The notes under the pieces are model-generated. The model had not been told where the DNA came from. It made no database searches and worked only from the letters and a program-made list of their open reading frames with translations. The translations under genes were made by a program, and so were the position numbers. Shown piece after piece: positions 45,380 through 57,475 of a stretch of 64,000 bases of DNA; position 1 is the first letter of the stretch, and each line of letters starts with the position of its first letter. The stretch covers positions 7,851 through 71,850 of the forward strand of contig JNVV01000013.1 in the NCBI GenBank assembly GCA_000733355.1, given 5' to 3'. The DNA comes from Falciphora oryzae (lineage: Eukaryota > Ascomycota > Sordariomycetes > Magnaporthales > Magnaporthaceae).

Positions 45380-47629
45380 ATGGCAGGCGACTCCAACAAC
45401 CCATTCCGGCGTAAGGGCCCCTCCTTCGCGACCCCTCCCGCCATATCCGTGCCCAGCTTTCCCGGTGCCCACACGAGCAGCATTAGCACAAACAGCGCCT
45501 CCTCCGCAAGGGGTCACCACTTCGACCAGCCCCTCGAACCCGTCTCCTCCGTCTCGACCCCGGCGTCTAGCAGCGAGCTCTTCAAACAGCAGCTTCAATC
45601 CCTGCCCAAGTCCGCCCAGGCCCCTCCATCGACTACGTTCCAGAAGCCCAAGCCTATCAAGAAGGTCCGCGTCCAGTCGCCTCCACCCTCGTCGCCCGAG
45701 TCTGTCCACGATATTGAGTTTGACGCTCGATTCCCCCCGGATCCTGATGGCTCCTCGGCGGGGTTCGGCCTGCATCACCCGCCACGAAGCGACAGCGAAT
45801 CTGACGGAAGTGAGGTTGCGGCGGAAGATGATCCCTTTGGTGGCGGTGGTAGCTCCGTGTCATCGACACAGCAGTTTAGTGACGAGGGGACAGGCGCTAC
45901 TAGCCGTTATGCGGACGGGCTGGCGGGGCGAGAAAGCTGGGACCCTCGTGGTGTGGAACGACAGCAGCAGGCTTCATCGGCCTCCTCGGGCCGCACTCCA
46001 CCGAACCCATTTCACCGGACTCTAGGGGATTTGGAACAACAATACAAAGATGGAACGGCTGGTGGGGTTGCGGCGGCGTCACCTGTTGGCAAGGCGCCAC
46101 TAGATGTTGACGCGTTTAGGCGACTGCTGATGACGGGCCAGTCAGGGGCGGCAGCAAATCCTCACGGTCAACATCACCCACACCAGCAGCACGCGAACTC
46201 GGCACACCCTACAACAGCACACCACCAGGCTGACGCGGCGAGCTTTACGGATGCCTCGTCGATATCGCGGCAGTCTATTTCTGACGAGCGCTCTAGTAGC
46301 GGCAACCCCGCAACGGAGACACCTCGCACATCGCATGAAATTTCGGAGCCCGAAGGCGAGGAGGAGCAACACGGCCTGATATCATCATGCACGGCACAGC
46401 CGCCGCGGACGACGTTGCGCAAGAAGCCGCCACCGCCGGCTTCGAGGCATGGAAAACTAATAAAGGTGGAGTTGGGAAAGGACAGCTCCAATGGAGTCGC
46501 CCAATCCAGGCAGGACGACGCCGGCCTGGCGTCACCCACAGGTTCTTCAACGGACTTGAACAAGCCACTCCCACCCGCGCCGAGACAGCAGGTTGACGAT
46601 TCCAGGGAGAGTGTTTTCGACCGGGAGGCCGCCGGCAAGATCCCGGAGGTCGACGTCGACCCTGATGCCCCGGACGCGGAGATACCAGCGCCACGGCCGC
46701 CGACGCCGCCCAACGCATCCCACTCCACTACAGCGTCAGTGCCGGTTTCGCAAACGCAACTCCAGGAGTCGCTTGTTAGCCGCTTCTCGACGTCGGCCGC
46801 CAGGAAACCCGCGCCACCACCCAGGAGACAAGCGCACGGGAGGAGCGACAGCAGGGCTACGATAACGTCCAATACGTCTCTAGCATCACCCACACTGCCT
46901 ACACACCCACCCTACTCGCCATTGAGGGAAAGTCGGATTGATGGAGCGGACCAGGGGCATGAGCGCAGAGTCTCTTTGGAGTCGGTTCTCTCCCGATCAT
47001 CAAGCATGCGAACCCCTGGGGCGGCGCCGCCCGCCCCACCACCCCCTCGCCGACCTAACAACGTTGCCCCTCCGCCACGCCGGTCCTCTACACATGGATC
47101 CGAACCCTCGCCCTCACCAGGTGGCCTTCCCGGAATGACATCCCCAGCAGCAAGCCCGGGTGCTGCCATGACGGGCGGACACAAGGATGAGCGCAGTCCG
47201 AACCCTCCAATCACTCCCCCGACCACCGGCGCGGACATCAAGAACAATAACAGCCCCAGTCCTAGCAACTCGATCAAAAGGCCGGCGGCAGTGCCCCCAC
47301 CCCCGCCACCCGCAAGACAACATTCAACGCGCAGCGGTGCCGGCCGACCCGCTAGCATTAAGAGCGTCGACTCTACATCACGCCGGGTGGAACACAGGGA
47401 GAGTGGGCCGACGTCCGCTCCAGGGCCGCCTCCGCCTCCTCCACGCCCGCGAGGCCGCGGTGGCAGCCGCGCCGGCGGCAGCACTGCAGACAGCAGCAAA
47501 CGCAACAGTAACAGCGGCGTTGTGAGCCCCGGTGGAGGAGAGGTTACGCCCGGCGGAACGGAAAACATATTGGCGGATCTGGACGCGCTGCAAAGAGAGG
47601 TTGATGCACTCAGGGGGCAGATTTCTTGA
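45380..47629 (+). CDS. Disordered proline/serine-rich protein with NPF and polyproline motifs
   Basis: A single exon of 749 residues with no family I can name. The ATG at 45380 is the first in a frame that is open slightly further upstream. It begins MAGDSNNPFRRKGPSF, and a second NPF occurs in PNPFHRTLGDLEQQY. NPF motifs are ligands of EH domains in endocytic proteins. VDAFRRLLMTG (about residue 240) looks like a short ordered motif. The rest is low complexity: Ser-rich, His/Gln patches, KPPPPAS and many PPPPPP tracts suited to SH3 or profilin binding, with several P-x-x-P-R. The last 25 residues (NILADLDALQREVDALRGQI) form a short coiled coil. The composition suggests an actin or endocytosis adaptor, which is an inference only. 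Confidence 0.8.
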   Translation: MAGDSNNPFRRKGPSFATPPAISVPSFPGAHTSSISTNSASSARGHHFDQPLEPVSSVSTPASSSELFKQQLQSLPKSAQAPPSTTFQKPKPIKKVRVQSPPPSSPESVHDIEFDARFPPDPDGSSAGFGLHHPPRSDSESDGSEVAAEDDPFGGGGSSVSSTQQFSDEGTGATSRYADGLAGRESWDPRGVERQQQASSASSGRTPPNPFHRTLGDLEQQYKDGTAGGVAAASPVGKAPLDVDAFRRLLMTGQSGAAANPHGQHHPHQQHANSAHPTTAHHQADAASFTDASSISRQSISDERSSSGNPATETPRTSHEISEPEGEEEQHGLISSCTAQPPRTTLRKKPPPPASRHGKLIKVELGKDSSNGVAQSRQDDAGLASPTGSSTDLNKPLPPAPRQQVDDSRESVFDREAAGKIPEVDVDPDAPDAEIPAPRPPTPPNASHSTTASVPVSQTQLQESLVSRFSTSAARKPAPPPRRQAHGRSDSRATITSNTSLASPTLPTHPPYSPLRESRIDGADQGHERRVSLESVLSRSSSMRTPGAAPPAPPPPRRPNNVAPPPRRSSTHGSEPSPSPGGLPGMTSPAASPGAAMTGGHKDERSPNPPITPPTTGADIKNNNSPSPSNSIKRPAAVPPPPPPARQHSTRSGAGRPASIKSVDSTSRRVEHRESGPTSAPGPPPPPPRPRGRGGSRAGGSTADSSKRNSNSGVVSPGGGEVTPGGTENILADLDALQREVDALRGQIS

Positions 47630-49182
47630 TAGATAATGAAGCTTTCTGTGGAAATGGTGAAGCTGGAGGAACATGGCCTCCCCTCGCGGCCACGTGATAC
47701 TGAGAGAAAAGGGGTTATACGTTGCTATTTCTTAATCAGGACAACCGGCATGTTGAAAGTCTCTGCATTTGGGCGTTGTGGTTGCAGTTTTTTTGTGTTT
47801 CTGTGTGTTACCTCTATCATTTCTGACTTCTTGCTATGTTATATGGTGGCTGTACTTTAAAAAGGTGGGATATCGAAAGTGGAAATAAACGAGCCAAGAA
47901 GCCGTCTTGTTTGAATGATGACGTGGTCTATATACCTACGGCGTTGCATATGAGCAACTACGGCGGCGTGGGTTGTGCTGAGTATGATAATCGTAACCTG
48001 ACAGGTTGCCAAACAAAACAGGAAAGTGGGATATGAATGTTCCGAAGAGAGAAACTGTCAAATATCTGCGATTCACCAACCACCGCCTCAATAAATAGTG
48101 AGAGCTCGAAGTGCTGTTGCTTTGGACGAGAGTCTACCCTGTAATTATATCCAGAGCAGCCCCAAGTTGGTTGATAGTTGTTTCCTCGATCATAACCTCA
48201 GAGAGAGGCCAGGGATTGCAAGCGGCCCCTGTCGCAGGGGTTCCCGGATTGGACCATATTCAGATTTGGTACCTTCCTACATGGCGGCTTGTACTGTGTT
48301 GCTGTATGTAGTTAAGGCTAGGTATATGGGATGACTTTATTGCAACGGCCACAGGAAAACTGACAGGGTTCAGACGGGCCTCACACACGCTCTGGGCGTT
48401 CTTGTTGTCCTTAACCTAAAAACTTTAATCTGTCATCGCTTTTGTTTTGCATCCAGATAATCAGGGTCTCCTAAACTGGAACTAACTAGCCATATAGGAC
48501 ACAACGTTGGGTCGCAGTAAATGATACCTCGGAGGTCCCGGAGCGTGCCAGGCGGCAGGTTACATTTGGCTTTGCCACCGTGCCAGCGTGCGACGTCAAC
48601 TGCGTGAAGTCGAGTCCGTGATGGTCGACTGACTAGCCGTCCTCGCCCTTCTGTGGCGGCACGGTCGGCCGAGATGAGCTTTGCAAATTTTAGGCACCGT
48701 AGCGGCGCGGCGGACCTTTCATCATTGGCCTCGTCTCATTGGGGATTGGTGGCTGCAGAAACGAACAGAGTCGTGAATGATATGGTGGACCGCTGCGCCG
48801 CGTCACCGCCCGGCCTTGACATCAACCTACGAAAGAAGCTCCCAGGCGGTGTCGACGTGCTGTTTCGCGGCCCGCTGAAACACGGCAAGGGGCCCGCGAG
48901 GGGACGCCCGGGCTCAGACGACGCCGAGACGCAGAAGGCGACCACGCACAAAGCATAATTGAGAGTGCCGTAGCATTCCGACAAGGCTTGGTGCGGGGGG
49001 GCAAAAATGCCGAACCGTGCGGCAGCTTTTATTGAAACAAGCACTCTCGGCGCGCGTTCTTGACGCTTCATGTTCGTCGACATCGTCACTTGACTATTGC
49101 CCTTTCTTTCCTTATTTTTTTTCTCTCTCTCTGCCATTCAGCGGGCAAGTATCCCATATACATCCCTTGACGGGACTTCAGG
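47630..49182. other. Intergenic, no gene recognised
   Basis: This holds the 3' end of the proline-rich gene and the promoter of the carboxypeptidase, whose leader is T/C-rich (about 49095-49135). Small ORFs lack motifs. Confidence 0.5.
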
Positions 49183-51230
49183 ATGTGGGCGCCGTGGCTC
49201 GTTCTGATGTGGCCGCTGGCCGGCCTGGCCATCTGGAACCCGAACCGGCTGCCGCCGTCGGTGAAGGAGCGCATGGCGCCTCCCGCGCCATTCATCGAGC
49301 CGGAGGCTGCAAGGATGATATCCAAGCGCGCGGAGCCGCGGTTCTTGACCGACGACACGAGAAGTACGTCCGGCGGCTGCTGCAGTGACTGGTGTGCACT
49401 GTGATGGGCTGGTTTCCCTGGCTGTGGCTGACCCGAATGGCTAGAATTTGCTGTCAACGGCACCGGCATCCCCAACGTCGACTTCGACGTCGGCGAGTCC
49501 TACGCCGGGCAGCTTCCCATCGGAAGCGCCAACCCCGGGGCCTCGCTGTTTTTCTGGTTCTTCCCGTCGACGAATCCCAAGGCGGACAAGGAGATCTTGA
49601 TATGGCTGACAGGCGGTGTAAGTGCTTTTGAGGGTGTCTCTTTTGCTGTGATGGCGAACAAGAAAGAAGGGAACCACGCTGACAAGGAAGAGATGTGCTC
49701 ACATAGCCGGGCTGCTCTTCGACTGGCGAGCTCGTGCAAGAAAATGGCCCTTTTCTATGGCAGCCGGGCACCTTCGCGCCGGTCCGGAACCGCTGGAGCT
49801 GGCACAGGCTCACCAACGTGGTGTGGATCGATCAGCCCGTCGGCGCGGGCTTCTCGCGCGGCAACGTGACGGCCCGGGACGAGGGCGACGTGGCGAAGCA
49901 GTTCATGGGCTTCTGGCGCAATTTCGTCGACGCTTTCCGCCTGCAGGGCTACCGCGTCTACGTGACGGGCAGCAGCTATTCCGGCATCTACTGCCCCTAC
50001 GTCGCCGGCGCCATGCTGGACGAGCGGGACCGGCTCAACGCCAACGCCAGCGGCGGGGCCTCCCCCGGCGAGCGCTACTTCAACGTGCGCGGCATGATGA
50101 TCTTCGACGGGCTCTTCTCCAGCTTCCGCACGTCGAGCGACGTCGTCATGGCTTCGTTTGTCGACATGTGGGCGCGCGTGTTCGCCTTCAACGAGACCTT
50201 CCGGCGCAGCTTCCAGGACGCGTCCGACAAGTGCGGCTTCACCGACTACATGCGCAAGTACCTCGTCTTCCCGCCGGCCGAGCGCCAGCCCGTGCGGGCG
50301 CCGGGCACCGACGACGGCTCGTGCGACCTGCAGAACCTCGCCTTCGCGGCCGCGGGCGACGCGAACCCGTGCTTCAGCATCTACGGCGTGCGCGAAGGGT
50401 GCCCGCGCAAGTGGGACCCCCTAGGCTTCTCGGGCAACACCAACGCGGCGCCGCCGCGCCAGTTCGGGCGCGTGTGGCTGGACCGCGCCGACGTCAAGCG
50501 GGCGATCCACGCGCCCGACGACGGCACGGCATGGGCGTTCTGCGGCGAGAAGCCCGTGTTCGTGAACGACACGGACCTGTCCATCGCGGCGGGGCCCGGG
50601 TCGCAGCCCGCCATCCCGGGCGTCATCGACCGCACGCGCAACGTGCTCATCGGCCACGGCGCGCAGGACTTCATCCTGCCCGTGTCGGGCGCGCTGCTGA
50701 CCATCCAGAACCTGACGTGGGGCGGCAAGATGGGGTTCCAGAGCGCGCCGCAGAAGCCCATGTTCGTGCCGTACGTCGACGAGGCCGCCGCCGGGGGTTC
50801 TGGCGCGCCGCTGGCGCAGGGCGAGACGGTGCCCAGCCCCGCGGGCTACGTCGGCACGGCGCACGAGGAGCGCGGGCTGACGTGGTTCGGCGTCGCGGGC
50901 GCGGGCCACTTCCTGGCGCAGGACAGCCCCGGCACGGCGTTCCGGGCGCTCGAGAGGCTGCTGGGCCGCGTCGACAGCCTGCAGTCGACGGCGGCCTTCA
51001 CGACGGCCAACAACACGGACGCGGCCGCTTTTTCCGAGGCCCGCGCGCTCGGNNNNNNNNNNNNNNNNNNNNNNNNNNNNNNNNNNNNNNNNNNNNNNNN
51101 NNCCAGGCCCCCGCGGCTGCGCGGGTCCTCGGGGTCGGCGAGGCCGGGTGGCGACGGCGGCGGTGTGGCTTGGGCGGCGGCGGGTGCGGCCGCGTGGGTC
51201 AGTGTGCTCTTCATGTGGCGCATCGTGTAA
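49183..51230 (+). CDS. Secreted serine carboxypeptidase (peptidase family S10)
   Basis: Three exons (49183-49363, 49445-49617, 49707-51230) are spliced by 81- and 89-bp introns. The start [18 protein letters not shown] is a signal peptide, then a pro-region follows to KRAEPRFL. Family landmarks are WLTGGPGCSS (built across the second intron), [21 protein letters not shown], the active serine in GSSYSGIY (about 207), the aspartate in [10 protein letters not shown] (about 438) and the histidine in [11 protein letters not shown] (about 518). Several NxT/NxS sites suggest glycosylation. It would remove C-terminal residues from peptides in the secretory pathway or outside the cell. After the histidine comes a linker broken by 50 N, and a last hydrophobic stretch ([18 protein letters not shown]) resembles a membrane or GPI anchor. 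The frame beyond the gap depends on an estimated gap length, so the stop at 51230 is provisional. Confidence 0.88.
51053..51102. other. Assembly gap (50 N) inside the carboxypeptidase gene
   Basis: Exactly 50 N, probably a placeholder of fixed size in very GC-rich coding sequence. The reading frame across it is not reliable. Confidence 0.98.
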
Positions 51231-51483
51231 TAGGGATTCCCCAGGACCAGCCAGCTAGATTCCCTAGGGGAGTTTTACCAGGGGGCGGAAAGAAGGGGGC
51301 ATGTGTTACACAATGCTCCGAGTGGATAGCGGTTTATTGCCTACAACTGCGGACGGTGTAGCATCCCCAGAAGCCAAGCCCAAGGCAAACGGGGCTAAGA
51401 TTATTCCAGCATGATGAATAAAGTTTAATCGAGTTTCGCCAAGAGGCCGCGCGTGTTGTCGTTTGGGGTCCGCGGAGCTGTAC

Positions 51484-51486
<3 letters not shown>

Positions 51487-51514
<28 letters not shown>
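51487..51514. repeat. (TG)14 microsatellite
   Basis: Fourteen uninterrupted TG dinucleotides lie in intergenic sequence about 260 bp beyond the carboxypeptidase stop. Confidence 0.97.
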
Positions 51515-54500
51515 CTAGACGTAAACAGCATAGAAGCGTCGCCATCGCCACTCAGGGGTAGGGGAAATAGAGTTTTACGTTATCCCAGGGCCGAAGGGGG
51601 ATCGCCATCAACAACGAACTGTTTGTTATTCTCCGTGTCTTGGCGCAATCAATAGCCACCAAGCAGCTTTGTTCGGGCCCCCCATTCCAGCAAGGCTTAT
51701 GCGGCCCTCTCTGTCGTGTGTCCGGCGCGCCACCAATGACGGCGTCTCAGCCTTGGAGATCCCCCTTGGGCCGCCTGCCCGGGTGCGGAGAGGGCATACG
51801 TAAGCCCGCCCACCCAGCCCTCCGGCCACCGCGGGCTCCGCGGGCCGTGAATCAAGGCTTCCCTTCCGCCGCCGCTGTGACCCGTGCCGTCAACGCTTCC
51901 TAACCTTTTCTTTTTCCCAAGGACCCTGGGGCTCCGCAAAAAAGAGGTGTTTGGTTGTCAAAGATTGTTACAGCAGCGAAACTCACTCTATCGGTGAGAA
52001 ACGGGGGCGGTGTTCTGGAAAGTGGAGAGTTCCCCAGAACGGCAAGTTAGCCTAGGGACTTTATTTTGCCTAATTTCCACGCCTTCGTGTATTGAAGCTT
52101 AGTCGAGCTTATTTTTCTTATGCAGCTGTTCGGTGAGGCTGGTCATGTGCCGATACTACGCCCCGGCGGCGGTCCTTTCCCGCTCTGGCGGCATGTCGGA
52201 TTCAAAGCGGCGTAGGTCAAAAGGGGCAAAAACTATGCAGAGATGGTAGTTGCCACCGTTTTTTTTTTTTTCTTCCTTTTAGCGTGGGCACACTATTAGC
52301 TAGGAGGCTGTGACCAAAGTTGATGTTTAGCCACTCAAGGAATTAGGCGCAGAAATAAGATAAGGCAGTTACTCACTGAGAAGGTTGACAGCACAAGTGA
52401 TCTAATTCCAGACAAGGGACAACAAACAGGGAGGCAAAGGCCAGGCATGCCGCCAAGGTCAGTGGCTTGAGCGGCGTCACCGACAAGCCGGCAGGCCCTT
52501 GACTCCATTCGCGGGATCGTCATGGCCCAAAACCAAACAGGTCTAGACAAACACAGAGACTCACATGAGCCGCCTTGCCATAAAGCCCGGCCGATGACAT
52601 GGGTGGCGAGTCATTCCAGAGAGGGAGACAAAAGAACGCCTATGTAGAACGCGCCACATGGTTGAATTCTTCCATTTTTCGTTGTGGGTGCGGTATGACT
52701 CCGCGTCTGCCCTACGCAAGCCCGCGGGCTCCTGTCAAGTGCCGTCTTCTTTCCTCTTTTGACTATATGCGGAGCTGGGCCGCATTGGCCACCCCGGCAG
52801 AAGGAGGGGACCGCACGGGCGGGTTTCCCAAAGTGGGTTGGATTTGAAGGTCAATGACAAAACAAGGTTGTTTTCTCGCAGCCGCGGGGATGGGCCAACG
52901 GCTGACACTGACACGCAGACGGGCGGGTGCGGCTAGGTAGCACATAGTGCAATATAAGCAAGGTGTGTGGATACACTTGTCCAGTTCTGCGTTGCAGAGC
53001 ATGGATCTCGATTGTTGCTGTGGCTGCTGCTGTTATTCGTCGAAACCAGGCCTTCGGAGCCGTCGAAACGCCCTCTCGAGATTGTTGAAACAAGCCTCGC
53101 CTGACCGTTCGTGGATCCCAGCCGACCCCTGCTGGCCGTTGCAGCAGGCCGACAGCGGCGTCCGCACTGTCGGGGAGGCTCCTTCCAGGGACATGGATGT
53201 GCGGGAAAATAGGTGCAGGCATGACAGAAAAGGAAAGCTGGGCCTGCCAAGATGGGTCAAGGGGCCCCACCGCGCGTGCTCTTGCCTCGACTAGGGCGAG
53301 TTTGGCAGCGAAGGAAGGAGCGAGCCAGACGGCGCTGGCACCAGACATGTATTGATACTGTGCGGCCCCCTTTTTGCCCCTGGGAAAAGCTTGGTCTTGC
53401 CGATCATCCCATCTTGTTGCTTCTGCTTGCGTGCTTTTACCCATCCTGTGGCAGGAAGGTACAATGGAAATGGAAGCAATCATGGCACCGAGGACACGCT
53501 CCTGCCGTGTCTCTTTTTTTTCCTCTTCCCCACCGTTGATTCAAACGTGTCGCACCCTTGCCCAGTCCGGCAAGGCCTTCCGTCCGCCCGCAGTAGCGCT
53601 GCGTGTTATTCGCCCGTTGCCCCTTTCATCTTTTTTTTTCGACCTTCGAACCACGTCGGCAGTTGTTTGCAGCCATAAATGCGGCGCTGATCCGCGGAGA
53701 TTACCGCCCCAGGAGCTGCAGCACTAGCGACGGCGGATGGCGTCAGGTTGAAAGCTCTTGGTAGCTGGGCGAGATCCCCCCAGCCTGTTGGCTTTCCCGG
53801 AAACGTTCTCGTTGCGGGCGGGCCGTTCTTGCTGCCTCCTATTTTTACCTATTTTCCCGCAGCCGCTTGCACCGTCCGCAAGAGTCAGTAAGGATACGAT
53901 GATCGACGGCAAAATGAAGCTTAGAATCTGATAACCTTCTCCCTGCACCACCCTACCCTGGAAATCTTGGCAACCCCTGCCCTCCACTCTCCCATGTACC
54001 CCAGGCTCGTGTCTCGTCCGAGTTTGTGTAACCGGTACGCAAGCCCGGCACGCCCAGTCCTGCATGATGGCAAGTACATGCAACCATCCCGGGGAGCATT
54101 GCCTTTTCTGTTCGTGTTTACACGACCGCATGAGCGTTTCCACTAACCGTCATACCGCCCACTTATGCATACTCGAAGTGAGGTATGCGGCGATCTACAA
54201 GCATCGGGCTTTGGAAGGAAAAAGGGAAAGACGACAACAAAGAGGCAACAAGAAGACGGAAACGTGTGCACTACACCAGTGAGGCCGGCCGTGGAGCAAA
54301 GTTGCCGAGAGATCAGAGCATCCCGGGCCACCCTGCCAAGTTTCTTGCAGAGGTCGGGAGCCTAGCTCTCGGCAATCGTCAATCACGAAAAAGAGAAAAA
54401 AAAAAAAAAAAAAAAAAAGCTTCGCATTCAGGGGCTCCGGCGCGCGCTGTTTGGCGGCGGATATGTGCCCCGTCTCGTACACACAAGAAAAAAGCAAGTA

Positions 54501-54854
54501 AAGAGAGAACAAGCGGAAGCACACAAACACCCCCCTGCTTGGACCCAAGCAAGTCAAACAAAAAGACGGACGGGGCGCCGAGTCCACAAATATGGGCTGC
54601 TCGTTGCGTGCAGGGGCGGACAAGCATTGATCATCCCATCTTTAGAAGGGGGTGGGACACGACGACAGGGCCAAGACGGAAGGACAAAAGTCGGCGGCGG
54701 GCGCCGTCGTATATTTATTTTTCCTGTCTTCTCCTGTCGTCGGGTCAAATTTGACCCCCGATCCTCCGATCGGCGTCGGGGCATTTCGCCGGCCAGGGAA
54801 GGCCTTGGAGGCCCAACAGGCGCAGCGCCCAGGCGTGCCAGGGAAGACACAGTG

Positions 54855-54896
54855 GTGGGATAGGCAGAAAACCAAGTGGGATAGGCAGAAAACCAA
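54855..54896. repeat. Perfect 21-bp tandem duplication
   Basis: The unit GTGGGATAGGCAGAAAACCA plus A occurs twice head to tail with no mismatch. It is followed about 20 bp later by a long A run. It looks like a recent slippage or repair product. Confidence 0.95.
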
Positions 54897-55582
54897 GGAG
54901 GGAGAGAAAGACACAAGGAGGAAAAAAAAAAAAAAAAAAAAAAAACGAAAAAAGCCCAGCGCAGAGTACATACAGGGCAGGGCATATGCCAGAAGGACAC
55001 AAAATGCAAACACAAACATGAATACGGGCATGCTGGGGATACCCGGCCAGCCGTGCAAGAGTGACGGAGCTTGCGCCTATCTGGGCAATTAAGCGGTTCA
55101 AGCGGTTTGCCACGGGGCGGTCAATATGCCCTGCCCTCCAGTACATCAACGATACTTTCCAGAAAATCTGCCAGCACGGCCCATCCCGGGGGGCGAGGCC
55201 TCCTCCCCCTGCCCTCTCCCACTCTCCCATGTGCTTGGGGCGGGATTTGGGATGCATCACTGATTAACTACTACGTATAGTCAGAATGCCACCAGGTGGA
55301 CGGCGCGGTCAGCCTCTCTCGCTCTCGGGCGTCCGGCCGGGGGCGGCTCTAAACCCCATTGAGCAAAAACGCGACAGCCTCTAGGGTACTTGCTAGTATA
55401 GCGTGCATGCGCACAAACGCTGGATCCTTGGAGAGGGGCTTACCCTACCGTCGTACCCGGCGGCGCCGTTGCTACCATGGTGTGTGTGTGGCTCCCAATA
55501 ACCGTAAGTGGTGATGATGGGGCCAGATCGGCGGCGGCGGGAGACCACGAGATTACGAGAGAGAGAGAATGGAGAAGGGAGG

Positions 55583-55609
55583 GACGACGACGACGACGAC
55601 GACGACGAC
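55583..55609. repeat. (GAC)9 microsatellite
   Basis: Nine perfect GAC triplets in intergenic sequence. Although translatable as poly-Asp, Thr or Arg, the surrounding ORFs show no other coding signal. Confidence 0.95.
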
Positions 55610-57475
55610 ACGACAGCCAGAAGCATGCGACGGGCAGGCGTGCGACGACACAAGAATGCTACCACACTACATATCTCTCGCTCTAGGTACCTTGTGCAGA
55701 TTTTAAGGTTTATTTCTTGTCTCCCAATAACCAGCCTTCTTTCCCTCTGGCCCCCTGGCCCCCCTGGCTCTCCATCCACCCCGGACTAGTTCTCTTGAGG
55801 TAAAAAACAGTGTTGGCCGCAGATGGGAAGGCCCAGATCCTTATTTTATTAGTGGTGTCGTGGCCTGGGGCCTGTTCGACATCATGATCCGGCCACTATC
55901 CATCCTTCCCCCACTCCCCCTTTGTGGCCGCTGATGCCCCACGCTGCCCTCCCTCGTCGACCCTTCGGTGTACGGAAATGGACTTTGGGAAGAGAAAGAA
56001 GAGAAGCAGGCTCGTGTTCCGCGGCCTCCCATGCGTTGGGATCGCCGCCCCATTGCGTAGCGTTGGTAAAATGACCCAGGTCGTGCTGGGGGAGTGGCCG
56101 GGTGGTGCCGTCATGTATGTATGTTGACTTTTTTGAACACACCTTGCCTCCTCCTGACCAATCACCAAGGCTGGATATGGGGAAGTATGATAGGAAAAAA
56201 AAAGGAGGTATTCTGCACGTAGACACAGCCAGCCAGCTAGCCTCTGGACCCTGAAGCCTGTAGCCAGCCGTACACCCCTTGCGGGCAAAAAACCATCACG
56301 TCGGAGTCACCACTAGCGTCAAGGACCACCGCTGTTGGAGCCCCCATGGCCGGCGGGCCCGGTGAGGTAGGGAGGGGGGTTGCCAACATAAGCCAATCGA
56401 GACCAGCAGCCCCCGATCGCACACACATGCCAACGCCGACTTTGCATGTGCATACATACCTACATATGTCTGTGTTCCTATTCATCTGATCTTCCTCCCC
56501 ACCACCACCAGCCGTGTACCTTTCGGGCTATTTTCTGTTTTTGGGAGCCATGCCCGCCATGCTGAGGGCAGGAGAAAAGACCAGACGAGACGGGACAGGA
56601 CAAAATTTGGGTGTGCTGTATGTGGGATGAGGAGGATGAGGAGGGGGGCCGCCAGAGCCAAAGGCAAAAAACCTTGATAGGGGTTCGGTTGGCCAGGTCG
56701 GCAGACCTGATGTGTGGTGGTGGTGGTGGTGGTGGCAGGGCCCAGCCGCCGTTGCCGTAGGAAACAAATCCACACGGCCGCCCCGAGAATAGGATTAGGG
56801 TAGATTCCAGGACGGGGGGTGCATGATAACGTAACGAGGGACGAAAAATGTGCTTTGCTTGCTTGCCCACGAGATTCCATTCATATAAGGCGATCCCGAA
56901 AGGGATGATGACGTTATATACTGGGGAGGTGCTAACTTTCGGCCAAAATATGTACAAGTTTTGTGGAAACGCCGAATGCTGCGAGTGGGGGAGCAACTAA
57001 TAGAGAGAAAGCCCTGCCCAGGTGGTGACGAGCACATAGCAAGGGAGGGGCCAGGCTGTGACCCGCGCCTTCTCGTGGGATCCCGCTATGATCCAGTGCT
57101 GATAAGCTAGAGAGGGAAACGGAAACAGTGAGGATCAAGAAAACAAACACCAAAGTCAAACGCCGCGCGCCAGCCCATGTGCCCGTCATGGCCCGCCCTG
57201 TTTCGTAAACACCAAACCGCGAAGCAATGTCTCCGACCAGCAAGAGATGCAATGATGATAATAAAGGTCTCATAAAGAAGCTTAAAGAGAAAGAGTAAAG
57301 TAAGAAAAAGCGTAAGAAAAAGAAAAAGATGAAAAAAAAAAAAAAAAAAAAAAAAGCAGCTCTATGTTTCATATGCCATGCTATCGCCACGCCGCTTATG
57401 CTCATGCTTCCGTTGAAATTTCCCACATGGTTGCTGGGATACTTTTTATGTGTTCATCAAAAAGAATTGTCTCGA

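Larger units (their letters stand above)
51231..57475. other. Gene-poor region of about 6.2 kb
   Basis: The carboxypeptidase and the WOPR gene are convergent, so this is expected to be 3' sequence, yet it is unusually long. It holds a TG microsatellite, a GAC microsatellite, a 21-bp direct repeat and several A runs (54397-54418, about 54921-54944, about 57333-57355). ORFs on both strands are low complexity with no motif, and I call none. Confidence 0.5.

Noticed and set aside
46174..47568. Two long minus-strand frames opposite the proline-rich gene
   Set aside because: Gly/Leu-rich complements of polyproline coding sequence with no motif. The plus strand has NPF motifs, a sensible start and a coiled-coil end.
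49757..51361. A 534-residue plus-strand frame rich in Arg overlapping the carboxypeptidase
   Set aside because: It is a GC-rich shadow in another frame. The S10 motifs lie in the neighbouring frame, and this one has no domain.
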